Positions 22,317 to 33,147 of a stretch of DNA of 64,000 nt are shown in pieces (the stretch's first letter is position 1; each line of letters begins with the position of its first letter). The stretch comes from Panax quinquefolius. Taxonomy: Eukaryota; Streptophyta; Magnoliopsida; Apiales; Araliaceae. Both the position numbers and the translations under genes were made by a program. The stretch is taken from the NCBI GenBank assembly GCA_020205615.1, contig CM035167.1:134058568-134122567 (forward strand). Reading direction: 5' to 3'. Below the pieces are notes generated by a model, which did not search any database, had not been told where the DNA came from, and saw only the letters and a list, made by a program, of their open reading frames with translations.

Positions 22317-24994
22317 TGTAAGACTCCAAATTATTAATAAATAAAATTTAATTCCTCTATTTATTATTTTGAAATAGTAAGGGTTGGTTTGATTAATGTG
22401 GTTAGTTATGGGTAAAATGCGCAAATATTTCAAATAAGCAAGTGGTTATAAAATATTCATTTTTATCGGAGAATATTCGTTTGGTCGTGGAATATTCTTC
22501 TTTGTGAGGGAATATTAAATGCGACGGCGCAACCTTGTAATGGCCCCATAACGGAAAGTGATTGGATGAAGAAAGCGACAAGAGTATAAGTTGTTTATAA
22601 ACAATGACTTGATTATTGCGCGTTATCTTTTGTTGGAATACCGAATTGGTTAAAACACAAGAATACGCGACTTTGCACAAGAAGACTTTGCGGTATTGCT
22701 CCAATTATTGATTTTTACGTAAAGAAGGCACTACTCGATAATTATTACGGTAATTCTTTATTCGATATTTTATTTTATTGATTCAATAATTGTTGCATTG
22801 ATATTCTATATTACTTGTTGTTTGATAATTGTCACACTGCGATTATTTTCCATTATCGAAGCAATAATTCATATTATCCGAATAATATTATTAGATAACA
22901 TTATTGGCAATGTACAGAAAGTTACATCTACAGGAGAGGTTTGGTCACCTAATTGCGTGCGATAAGGAGAAATTCTTATTGGAAAGCCCTCTTTTCTTAG
23001 GAGCGGCACGGTTGTCGATCTTGTGATTACGTAATATTATTTGTGAATAATTAATTATTAATTTATATGATGAGGAAAATATTGATTTTATGTGGATATA
23101 GATGGAGAAAAATTTTAAAGTGACAATTGTTAAAAATTGATATTTTATCTTTTTGATAAAATAATATTTTATTATATTATTATAATATAATAATGATGAT
23201 ATGTTTACAATAAATGTGGGATATATGAGTATATGAGGAGAAAAGAGTATTTTTGTTACATTAAATGATTAACACATGTTTTGTGTGTTGGTGGACCCCA
23301 TTTCTTGGTTGAAATTTGATTACAAAACGTAAAATCGCTTTGTTTGTGGATTTCGGTCAATTTCTGTTTGGAATTTTAAAAAACTTTCTTCTACAAAGTT
23401 GTAGATAATGAAATTTCTTATGAAAAAGACACGTGGTTCAAATATTTCTGATAAAAGGGCTATTTATTATGAATTATTGAAGTTTCGAAGTTCCGAAATA
23501 ATTGATTTTTGGAAGTTTTAATTATTTTTATTAAGAAAATGTTTTTCCATTTGAGTGACACATGTTAATGGTTGAAATCAGCTGGTGTGGTGTCTTTAAG
23601 GAAATTAAGAAAAATATATTATTATTTTATTTATTATTTTCTGCTTTGGTGTTCTAAGCATTTTCCTATAAATAGGGTGCTTAGGTTAGAATTGAAAATC
23701 ATATTAGAAACTGAAATCTTCTCTCTCTTTCTCTCTCTCGATATCGAGCGTATTCTTGTGAGTATTTTGATACTTTGAGTGTTCTTTATCTGGTGCAAGT
23801 TTTTTCAAAGACTATATCCGATATTCGGTCTCAAAATCTTGTCTTTTTGAGGTAAGGGATGTTATTTTTTCTTCGTAAGTGATATTATTTCTTCAATATC
23901 ATTATCTTAAAAATATTGGTTGGAACTTTTATCAAATTTGGAACTTTTTATGTAAGATTCTTATTCATGAGTTACTATTCACGAAGCATGATGATTTTTT
24001 TGTGAAATTTCTATCTTTTTTTGTGTGAGATTCTTATTCACGTATCGACCTTTATTCACGAATACGACACTATTCACAGAAAAATTAAATTTTTTTTTTC
24101 TGTGTCTAAGATTATCTGTTATGGTTCCTATCTTTGATTGGATCTATGTTTTAGTCTTCATTCTTGAATTTTACTCCACTCTGGTTATTTATGATGTATT
24201 TTTGAACTTGGATTGTTTAAAGTACGAATCCTTAATATTTGTTCTTTTGTTTCACTGGATTCGTTTTCTTTAAAATATTTTTCATCATCCTCAGTCCTAA
24301 ATGATGATTTAACTGAATATCTTTGGCTTGGAGTGCAAAGATGAATGATTTTTGATGAATATCTTTGGCCCATAGTGCAAAGATGAACAGGTGTTTAGAT
24401 GAACATGACCAATTGATGAATATCTTTGGCCTGTAGTGCAAAGATGAATATTTGATTTCAATTATATATTGATTGATGTTACAAGGATAAAAGATAGACG
24501 ATGAACTTTTAAATTCATATATAGAAGATAGTAGATTTCATTCTCTACTCAACTCTTCTAATGAATTATTATTTGCGCTGCGAATATTGATTTAAAACTT
24601 GTTGTCTATTGTATTCTATTAGATTTTTCCCTGTTGAAGACTAACAATAATTTGTTCTATATTATCTTAGTCATAATATTCTTTACTGGGCTAGTTGAGC
24701 TCACTCTTTTCCTTGTTGTTCCATTTTTCTTCTCAGGAGGCGAGAATGTAGCGAATACTAGTCGGGGTGTGGAATGATGGTTCTAGAAGTGGTTTTAGTA
24801 ATCCTCACTATTCTGTAAAATAGTATTTTAATAATTGTAATGAGGACTTATTTGAGTGTGGATATTGTCTAGATGACAATATTTGTATTTAAACTCACAG
24901 TTTTTATGTTGTATTAATAAAGTTGTAGTTGTTTCTGTACCATGTATTTGGCGACTCAGAATGGGTGTTGTATACCTATTTTGGGGGCGTCACA
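22317..24994 (+). mobile_element. Solo LTR, type 3, with ATATA target duplication
   Basis: 2678 bp from TGTAAGACTCCAAATTATTA to GGGGGCGTCACA, with no internal region. Perfect 5 bp duplications ATATA lie at 22312-22316 and 24995-24999, so this is a solo LTR left by recombination between two LTRs. A TATA box (CCTATAAATAGG) is at about 23665-23676. Three hairpin units (24319-24342, 24361-24384, 24422-24445) lie 650-780 bp downstream of it. Confidence 0.93.
24319..24445 (+). repeat. Hairpin-unit array in solo LTR
   Basis: Three units of ATCTTTG, a 10 nt loop ending in AGTG, and CAAAGAT. The arms pair perfectly. The same array occurs in the other type 3 LTRs at about 32606-32744, 35116-35302, 58261-58405 and, on the minus strand, 59840-60030. 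Confidence 0.85.
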
Positions 24995-25004
24995 ATATAT
25001 ACTA

Positions 25005-25280
25005 CTACCTCTGTCCCACAATAAGTGATTTTTTAGGCTTAATATTTTTCCCAAAATAAGTGATGTGTTAGAACTCCAATACATTTTTTGCAATATTTTC
25101 TCATATATGCACTTATGCATTCAATGGTATTTATTGCATCTTACCATCACTACAATTAAATGACACTCATTAACTTTTCAACTTCAAAGAAAATATATTA
25201 AGGGTATTTTTGTCATTTTAGCTTGTGTATTGGTATATGTGATTTAAGCTAAAAAAACACTTATTATGGGACGGAGGTAG
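25005..25280. mobile_element. Stowaway-like MITE (Tc1/mariner type)
   Basis: The ends are CTACCTCTGTCCCACAATAA and, reverse-complemented, CTACCTCCGTCCCATAATAA, flanked by TA on both sides. This matches the Stowaway signature CTCCCTCCGTCCC with a TA duplication. 276 bp, noncoding. It lies only 10 bp from the solo LTR. Confidence 0.88.
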
Positions 25281-25948
25281 TATTATTTTGTGACTGTTTA
25301 TAAAGTCCATCAGAAATTACTATCTTTTGTGAATGTTTTTAAAAAACTGTCACAAAGTTCCATCACGTATTCTTATTTATCGTGGAGAACAATGAAATAT
25401 GACCAAGTTCTGTGAGGCTATTGTCTTGTGTTCAAGACATCCCCACACAAAACCTTCAAGTAAAGATAAGGGAAATTTAAGGCTTATGTTAACAACCAAA
25501 GACTTTAATACAAGTCTGGAGGGTATAATTAAACAATATATTGGTGATAGGTTATACTAGTAATTTCTAAATTTATGCAAGATAGTGGCTACATTTATGA
25601 TATTGGAATAAAATTTCTTTTCTTGGAGTTATTTATATGAGCTCAGCAAGATTAAGTGGCCTATGAATTCTATGTATCTTTGCATTTCACCTACTATTAG
25701 GAAGTGTTTATGAAGAAGTATTTCAACTGCATGTACAATTAAAGCAAGGACTATCATACTTACTTTTTCCCCACCTAAAGGCAATGAGTATCATAAACTT
25801 AATTGGCATTATTTTATTTTATGATGCACTTAATTGGCAAGGGAAATTAAGATTCCTATTAAATGACTGCAATCACCAATAGATTGTATAATTATAGAAT
25901 AAGTCTAGGCAGACATTTTTATTAGACATGAATATTGGACATTTTCAG

Positions 25949-26119
25949 TTTTTTTTTTTTTTTTTGCTTGGAACTCCCAAAAAATGTATAGTATTTATTC
26001 CAACAGAAATTTTTATAAAATATCTAAATTACACTTAAAATACTATATTTTGTAAAAAAATCATGTTGGAATAAATACTATATATTTTTTGAGAGTCACA
26101 TGCAAAAAAAAAAAAAAAA
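25949..26119. mobile_element. Foldback MITE with poly-T/poly-A ends
   Basis: The sequence starts with T17 and ends with A16. The arms are reverse complements over about 70 bp (AGTATTTATTCCAACA on the left mirrors TGTTGGAATAAATACT on the right), with a short central gap. 171 bp in all. I see no clear target duplication. It could form a long hairpin RNA if transcribed. Confidence 0.78.
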
Positions 26120-26203
26120 TCGCACTCGCATCGATAAAGCTATGCATGTAGCATTACTCATAATTATAAGGGTCCTTAACACTAATATACAACAATTAGA
26201 AAG

Positions 26204-26287
26204 TAATTACAAAAATAAAATACACACAACATAATTACAAAAATAAAACACACACAACATAATTACAAAAATAAAACAACACAATAT
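26204..26287 (+). repeat. 28 bp tandem repeat, three units
   Basis: TAATTACAAAAATAAAA followed by CACACAACA, starting at 26204, 26232 and 26260; the third unit is incomplete. Confidence 0.88.
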
Positions 26288-26599
26288 AAAGTTGCTAAAA
26301 TCACGTATATACATCAGTTACGGACTCTCCTATATGCAACTAACCGCTCCTACATTCAAGCAACTGAACAGAACATGCAACTTTGATATCGGAGAAATCC
26401 AAATCTTCTGGCGCGATACACCACTGAGATCGGAGAAGATGAAAATTTTTGTCGCGACGACACGCTGAGATCGCAAAATAGCATACAAAATCAACAACAA
26501 CTTCAAGTTCAGTAACCAAAAACAATCATACTGCAGTGGTTGTTGAAGTTCAGTAACAAAATCGCAGCAACTTCTATACAAATCTGAATACTGAGGAAT

Positions 26600-29500
26600 G
26601 TGAGTTTAAAATTCATATGCATATAGTTACCTATGTTTTTTACGAATTCCTATATTGATAACCTTTCTTAAGTTTTTCACATTTAAAATGGTTACTACAA
26701 ATTCCTATAACGATTGGTTGATTCATTGATATGTTTTATACACTTTATATTATGGTTACTAAATAAATATAAATTGGTTATTGTTTATTGTGTATTTGTT
26801 TGCTAAATAATGTTTATTTGATGACTTTATAATTTTTAAATGAGTTCTCCTGATTTTTTTATATTAATGGTTACTCATCAAAGGTTAACTTCCTGCAACT
26901 GTTGGTTACTCTCTAATGTTGTCTTGGTTACTGTATAACATTATGCTGTCTAATGATGTCTTGGTTACTGTCTAATGTTGTCTTGGTTACTATCTAATGA
27001 TGTCTTGATTCTTGTCCCAATGTTGTCTTGGTTACTATTTTATATTCGGTTACTAAGTACATATAAATTGGTTAATGTTTATTATTGATTTAGTTCTTTG
27101 TATAATGTTTATTTGGTCGATGTATACTTTAAATGTTTATTTGGTTACTACGTGGTTACTATATACTCGTATATTGGTTACCTTTCATAAGTTTTTCGCT
27201 CTTTGATTGGTCACAAAGTCGATTATCTTGTTGTTTTGATTACAAAATGAATGTAAAAATATATTTTATATTCAGTTACTAAGAACATAGAAATTGGTTC
27301 TTTGTTTATTATTGATTTGGTTCTTGTATAATGTTTATTTGGTTTGCTATATACTTTAAATGTATATTCTAATTGATGTTTTTATATTGATGATTACTTA
27401 TAAAATACATTGGTTACCTTTTTGCAACTGTTGGATCTTTAAGTACATATTGATGTTTTTTATAATATTGATGTTTTTTATATTATTTGTTTTTGCTATA
27501 AAATGCATGTCAAATATGTTTTATGTTATGGATACTAAGTAAATATATGTTGGTTACTGTCTAATTTGGATTTGGTTAGTATATAATCTTTGACTTGTTT
27601 TTCTTGTGTAATATTACCGTAGTTCTACATAATATTATTAGTGTGTTTTATATTGGTTTGTTTTATATTGATGGTTAATTATTGACTACATTGGTTAACT
27701 TCATACAACTGTTAGTCTTTAGTTGGTGACAAATTGATGCGGTTGAAGAGAAGGAGTGTCACTTTATAGAAAGATTTGATCCAGTTTATGGAATGATTTG
27801 ATAGATTATGGAAAGATTTGATCCAGTGACCATTTGACAATTTCTGTCAAGTTTGGAGTGTCGGATTTTGGAGTTTTCGGACCCTAATTTCATTGGAAAC
27901 GGGTCAACGATCAAAAGTCACTAGTTTTGCTGGTGAACTGCAGGGTTTTTTGGTCGAATTCCATCATTTAGGCCTTTAAAATTGCATGTAAAAATGTGGT
28001 TTATATTCTGGCTACTAAGATTATGTAATTTGGTTACTGTCTAATATTGATTTGGTTACTTTATAATGTTTATTCAGTTGTTAGGCAATGGAGGTAGCGG
28101 TAAGAACCAATACAACAAATTTAATTGTTTCTGAGGAATATATAATTGTTTATTGTTAGTAACCATTAACCACATGGTTGGTAACATTTTTGATGGTGTA
28201 CAGTAACCAAAATTGATGTTGATTAATATTTTAATTTTTGATTCCATCATGAGTTGTCAATATAAAGTAAACATATACATTGAACAATTGGTAAGCATTA
28301 CGAAACATTTTATGTAAATGTGGTTACCCATCTAAAATAAAATGGTTACCTCTATATTCATATTTAGTTACCAATTGGCATGGACCATTTCCAAATAACT
28401 TTTATAACTACGTAATTTAAAAGTATCCATCAGCTAGATAAATGGGAACCTCACATGTATATTAAGCACTTGATAATTGTTCGATATAAGTTTTTAATTA
28501 TTTGGTTACTAACAAAAACTAAAATGGTTACCCTTATATGCGGGTTTTGTTACCAACCGCACCTCTCAAACTATTTTTATTTTAAATATGAGATCTATAA
28601 GTGACCATCGTATATATAAATGAGAAATCTTAATTGGAGTTTCTTATTCTATCATGATGACATGGTATAAATAAAACATATACATTTAACACTTTATAAC
28701 AGTCTTGATACAAGCTTATAATTATCTGGTTATTAACAAGCTTGTAGATAAATAGGACACTCACACATGTACATTTAACAATTGATGTTTGTCCTGATAC
28801 AAGCTTGTAACTATTTGGTTACTAATAACAGTAACCATAATGTAATATAATAAAACAGTAACCACATAATTATATGATAGTAACCAGAAAAGGTTTTAAT
28901 GGTAACCAAAACAGAAACATCATGGAATGAAACCCAATTTAGGCAATCCATGTATACTAAATAATTACATATTAATCAGAATAAAAAATAAAAGTAACCA
29001 AAATCCCACATTGAAGGCACAATAATAGTAGCCAAACCATAAGGTAATAGTAACCAAAACATAATAACGAAGTAACCAAATAGTTATATAAAAGTAACCA
29101 GAACATGTTTTAATGGTAACCAAAACAGAAACAACCTGTATATCCAACCCAGTTTAGGCAACCCATGTATACTCTCAAATGTACATTTGACACTTGATAT
29201 ATGTCCTGATACAAGCTTGTAACTATCTGGTTACTACCAAAAAATAAATGGTTACCCTTCTATGCATGTTTGGTTACCAACTGCACCTTTCAAACAATGT
29301 ATCTGACACAACTTAGAAGTAACAAATACGAACCAACAAATAATGTCAAATCACTGGTAATATAATCAAATATGTAATCTCATTTACATAAGTTCCAATA
29401 AACATTACATACTCACTAACCATAACAAATGGCTATGGATATCCAACAAAAACCAAAGTATGAAACACAATTCAGAATGGAAGAGACAACGACATCCCGA

Positions 29501-30806
29501 ACTAATCAAAATCGGTACAAATCTTCGTGAAAATTCTCTGAAGTTGTTAAAAAGCCAACTGTGGAGGTGCATCTCGTCTGGAGAGAAATCTCTAGTTCCA
29601 TGTCACACCAATATATAACTTTTTCAGTGAATTTTCTGTTGCATTCCTCATAGTAAAGATCCCATAACTGCAAATAAAAAATCGATTTTACACGACCATT
29701 AGTAATCGGATATAAACAATATTTATATCATAAACAGTTACGTAGTGACCAACAAATAAGAGCATACTAACTAAAACATAATATAACAATTACACATTAG
29801 CCAAAACAGAGTATATCAAATAACCAAAACATAATTTAAAGGTCACCAAAACAAAAACATGTATACCAAAAAATATACTAAAGAAGTAACCAAACAGTTA
29901 TATGATAGTAACCAAACCATGTTTTAATGGTAACCAACACATAAAAAACATGTAGACAAATACATTGTAACCAAAACAACATATAAAAGTAACCAAAATC
30001 CCAATTGAGGGGAAAGTAATGGAATCCAAATCAGAAACAGTAACCAAAATCCCAACTCAAGGAAACAAAAATAGAATCCAAATCGAAACTATGATACAAA
30101 AACATACTAAAGAAGTAACCAAATATTTATATGATAGTAACCAAAATATGTTTTAATGGTAACTAATACATAAACAACATGTACACCAAAATCAGTTTAG
30201 ACAACCATGTATACTAAGCAAATACATGGTAACCATAACAACATAAAAAAGTAACCAAAATACCAAATCGAGGGAATAAAAATGGTATCCGAATCACAAG
30301 CTAATAGTAAACAAAATATAATGCAGAAGTAACCAAACAGTTATATGAAATGCTTCAGCAACTGCAGGGCAGCAACCTCATCACCTTAGTCAGATCATGC
30401 AACACTTCGCTTCAACAACAGCTTTGTATAAAAAAATATTGTATGCCAAATAATGAAAGAATTTCAGGAATGTCAACGGATTACAGGATTGACAAACCTT
30501 TAACACTTAACACCCATACCAATTCCGTTTAGAATAGATGAGGAAGGGGGGGGGGGGAACAATAGTACTACGGTGGAGTAGCAGTAAAAAATGCAGTATT
30601 TCATACAATAAATTTTGGGAAATCATGAACCATGGCTTTTTTACAAACTTAATTTTGTTTTCATCACTAAAACTAGTAAGAGGAAATGCTGAAACAAAGT
30701 TTCTTACTCAATCATGCCTAAAGACTTATTTGCATAAGAATTGAATAGGTTATCAATACGCTCCACCTCCTTCGTTGTAGCTTTCTTCAAGGCTGAACAA
30801 CATAAT
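26600..30806. repeat. Noncoding repeat element X, copy 1 (GGTTAC-rich)
   Basis: A 4.2 kb stretch without a supportable gene, dense in the short phrase TTGGTTACT. On the plus strand GGTTAC predominates up to about 28830; after that its reverse complement (AGTAACCAAA) predominates to about 30330, apart from a patch at 29219-29285. Longer units are also repeated inside, for example the block around ACTTGATA...CTGATACAAG at about 28470, 28690, 28780 and 29190. 27340-29170 recurs at 62118-64000 and 29516-30806 recurs at 55179-56474. The arrangement looks like a transposon with inverted subterminal repeats, but no ends or coding genes were found, so the class is unknown. The left edge is approximate. 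Confidence 0.7.
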
Positions 30807-32842
30807 TGTAAGACCCCAACTTATTAATGAATAAAATCAAATTTTCTCTAATTATTATTGTGACTAATAATGTATTAATTTGATATAATACTTTGGTTAT
30901 GGGTGAAATGTGCAAAATTTTTAAAATAAGCAAGTGGTTATAAAATATTCATTTGTCAGGGAATATTTGTTTGGTCGTGGAATATTCTTTGCGTTCGGGG
31001 AATATTCGAGCGACGACAGTATGACCATTGTGGGCCCCATAACGGATATAACGGTCGGATGAAGAAGGCGACAAAATTGAATAATGGCGTAGTTATTACT
31101 GCTTAACCTTGTTGGAATATCGGTGGTTAAAATATACGATGTCTGGCGTGGTTGCCGCAAGAAGACACTGCGGTATTTGCGAGTATTGTTGAATTATTGA
31201 TTCTTACGTAAGAAGGCACTACTCAATAATTATTACAGTAATTACTGTTCAATATTTTGTTTTATTGGTTCAATAATTGCTGCATTGATATTTTATAATA
31301 TTGTTGTTTCAATAATTGTCACTGCACATCATCTCCATTATTAGATCAATAATTCATATTATTTGGAATAATATTATTAGATAGCATTATTGGCAATGTC
31401 TAGAAATTTTTGTCAAGGATAGGTTTGGTCACCTAATTGCGCGCCAGTAAGGAGAAATCCTTATTGGAAAGCCCTCTCTTTCTTGGGAACTGTCTGTTTG
31501 TCATAATTGTGATTCTGTAATATTATTTATGAATAATTAATTATTGATTTATATGATAAGGAAATATTTATTTTATGTGGATATAAATGATGGATATATT
31601 TATTTTATGTGGATAAAAATAAAAGAATTAATACTGAGGTGTTTTATCAGTATTTTGTCGGTGTGGAGGTATTAAAAATTGTTCGTATGTGAATTTCGGG
31701 CATTTTTCGTTTGGAATTTTGAAAAACTTAAACTTTCAAAGTTGTAGAGAATTAAATTTCCTATGGTAAGGACACGAGATTCGAATTTTTCTGATAAAAA
31801 AGCTATTTTCTATGAATTACTGATGTTTCAAAAAATAAAATGATTTTTATTAAATTATGGGTGGGACCCACTTTTTTTTTTTAACATGTGAAATTTCTTT
31901 GGGATTTTTTTTCTGAAGTGGCATGCTAGTCTTGGTCTTGGTCTTGGTTGGTGCGTAGGATTGATATAAAAAATAATATTATTTTATTATTTTAGTCTCA
32001 TTTGGCGTTCTAACACTTTCCCATAAATAGGCGCTTAAGTTAGAATTGAAAATCACACCAGAAACAAGTTTTCTTTCTCTATATATTGTCGAGCGTATTT
32101 TAGTAAGTATTTAGATACTTTGAGAATTGCTATTCGGTCAAGTTTCACAAGACTATATCCCAAATTCGGTCGGAAATCTTAGTTATTTTGAGGTAAGGGA
32201 TATTATTTTCTTCTTAAAATGATATTTTCTTCAATATCAATATGCCAAAATATTGGTATAAACTTTTTATCAAATTTAGAACTTTTTTGTCTAGGAGTTC
32301 TTATTCACGATATCATTTAATTATTCGTGTATACGACATTATTCACGAATACGGCACTATTCACCAAAAAATGAAATTTTTTTCTTTTTGTCCAAGTTGT
32401 CTATTATGGTTACTATCTTTGATTGTATCCATGTTTTGATCTTTATTTTTGAGTTCTTCTTCAAAATTGATTATATTGTAGTATTATTGAACTTGGATAA
32501 ACTGTAATACGAATCTCTAATATTTGTTATTTTGTTTCACTGGATTCGTTCCTTTAAAATATTTTTCATCATCCTCAGTCCTAAATGATGATATTAATGA
32601 ATATATTTGGCTTGTAGTGCAAAGATGAATGATTACCTAATGAATATCTTTGGCCCGTAGTGCAAAGATGAACGTGTGTTGAGATGAACATGACCATTTG
32701 GTGATCTAAATGAATATCTTTGGCACATGTAGTGCAAAGATGAATATTTGATTAAAGATGAATATTGATTGATGTTACTGGGGATAAAATATTGATGATG
32801 GACTTTTAAATCTTAGAAGATAGTAGAATTCTTTCTCTACTT
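29516..32842 (+). repeat. Duplicated segment, copy 1 (X right part plus LTR start)
   Basis: About 3.33 kb that recurs in the same orientation at 55179-58503, including the junction between X and the LTR at 30807 (GGCTGAACAACATAAT then TGTAAGACC). Because the junction itself is shared, the two LTRs are copies of one insertion, not two insertions. Confidence 0.9.
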
Positions 32843-32987
32843 GACTCTTCTAATGGATTGTTGTTTCATTTGCGATTGTTGATCTAAAAACTTGTTGTCT
32901 ATTATATTTTATCAGATTTTCCCTGTTGAAGACTAATGATAATTTGTTGTATATTATCTTAGTCATAATATTCTTTACTGGGCTAGT
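30807..32987 (+). repeat. Type 3 LTR, truncated (probable 5' LTR of element G)
   Basis: Starts TGTAAGACCCCAACTTATTA. It continues through a TATA box (CCATAAATAGG, about 32020) and a three-hairpin array (about 32606-32744) to GGGCTAGT at 32987, where a minus-strand LTR (H) interrupts it. The remaining part, beginning TGAGCTCAC, is missing downstream. I assign it to element G because it shares LTR type with the LTR at 54744; that link is an inference. Confidence 0.8.
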
Positions 32988-33147
32988 TGTGACGCCCCCA
33001 AAATAGGTCCATTCCATCCAACCCATTCTGAGTCGCCAAATATATGGTACAGAAATAACTACAACTTTGTTAATACATTTGTCGTGCAAAATACGACAAC
33101 ATATATACTGTGAGTTTAAATACAATTATTGTCTTCTAGACAATATA
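32988..33147 (-). repeat. Minus-strand LTR H, part 1
   Basis: Begins TGTGACGCCCCCAAAATAGG, the end of a type 3 LTR read backwards. It is cut at 33147 by the solo LTR and resumes at 35854. It is inserted in the LTR that starts at 30807. Confidence 0.85.

Noticed and set aside
26600..30806. GGTTAC motifs as telomeric repeats
   Set aside because: The usual plant telomere unit is TTTAGGG; GGTTAC here is dispersed and irregular, not tandem.
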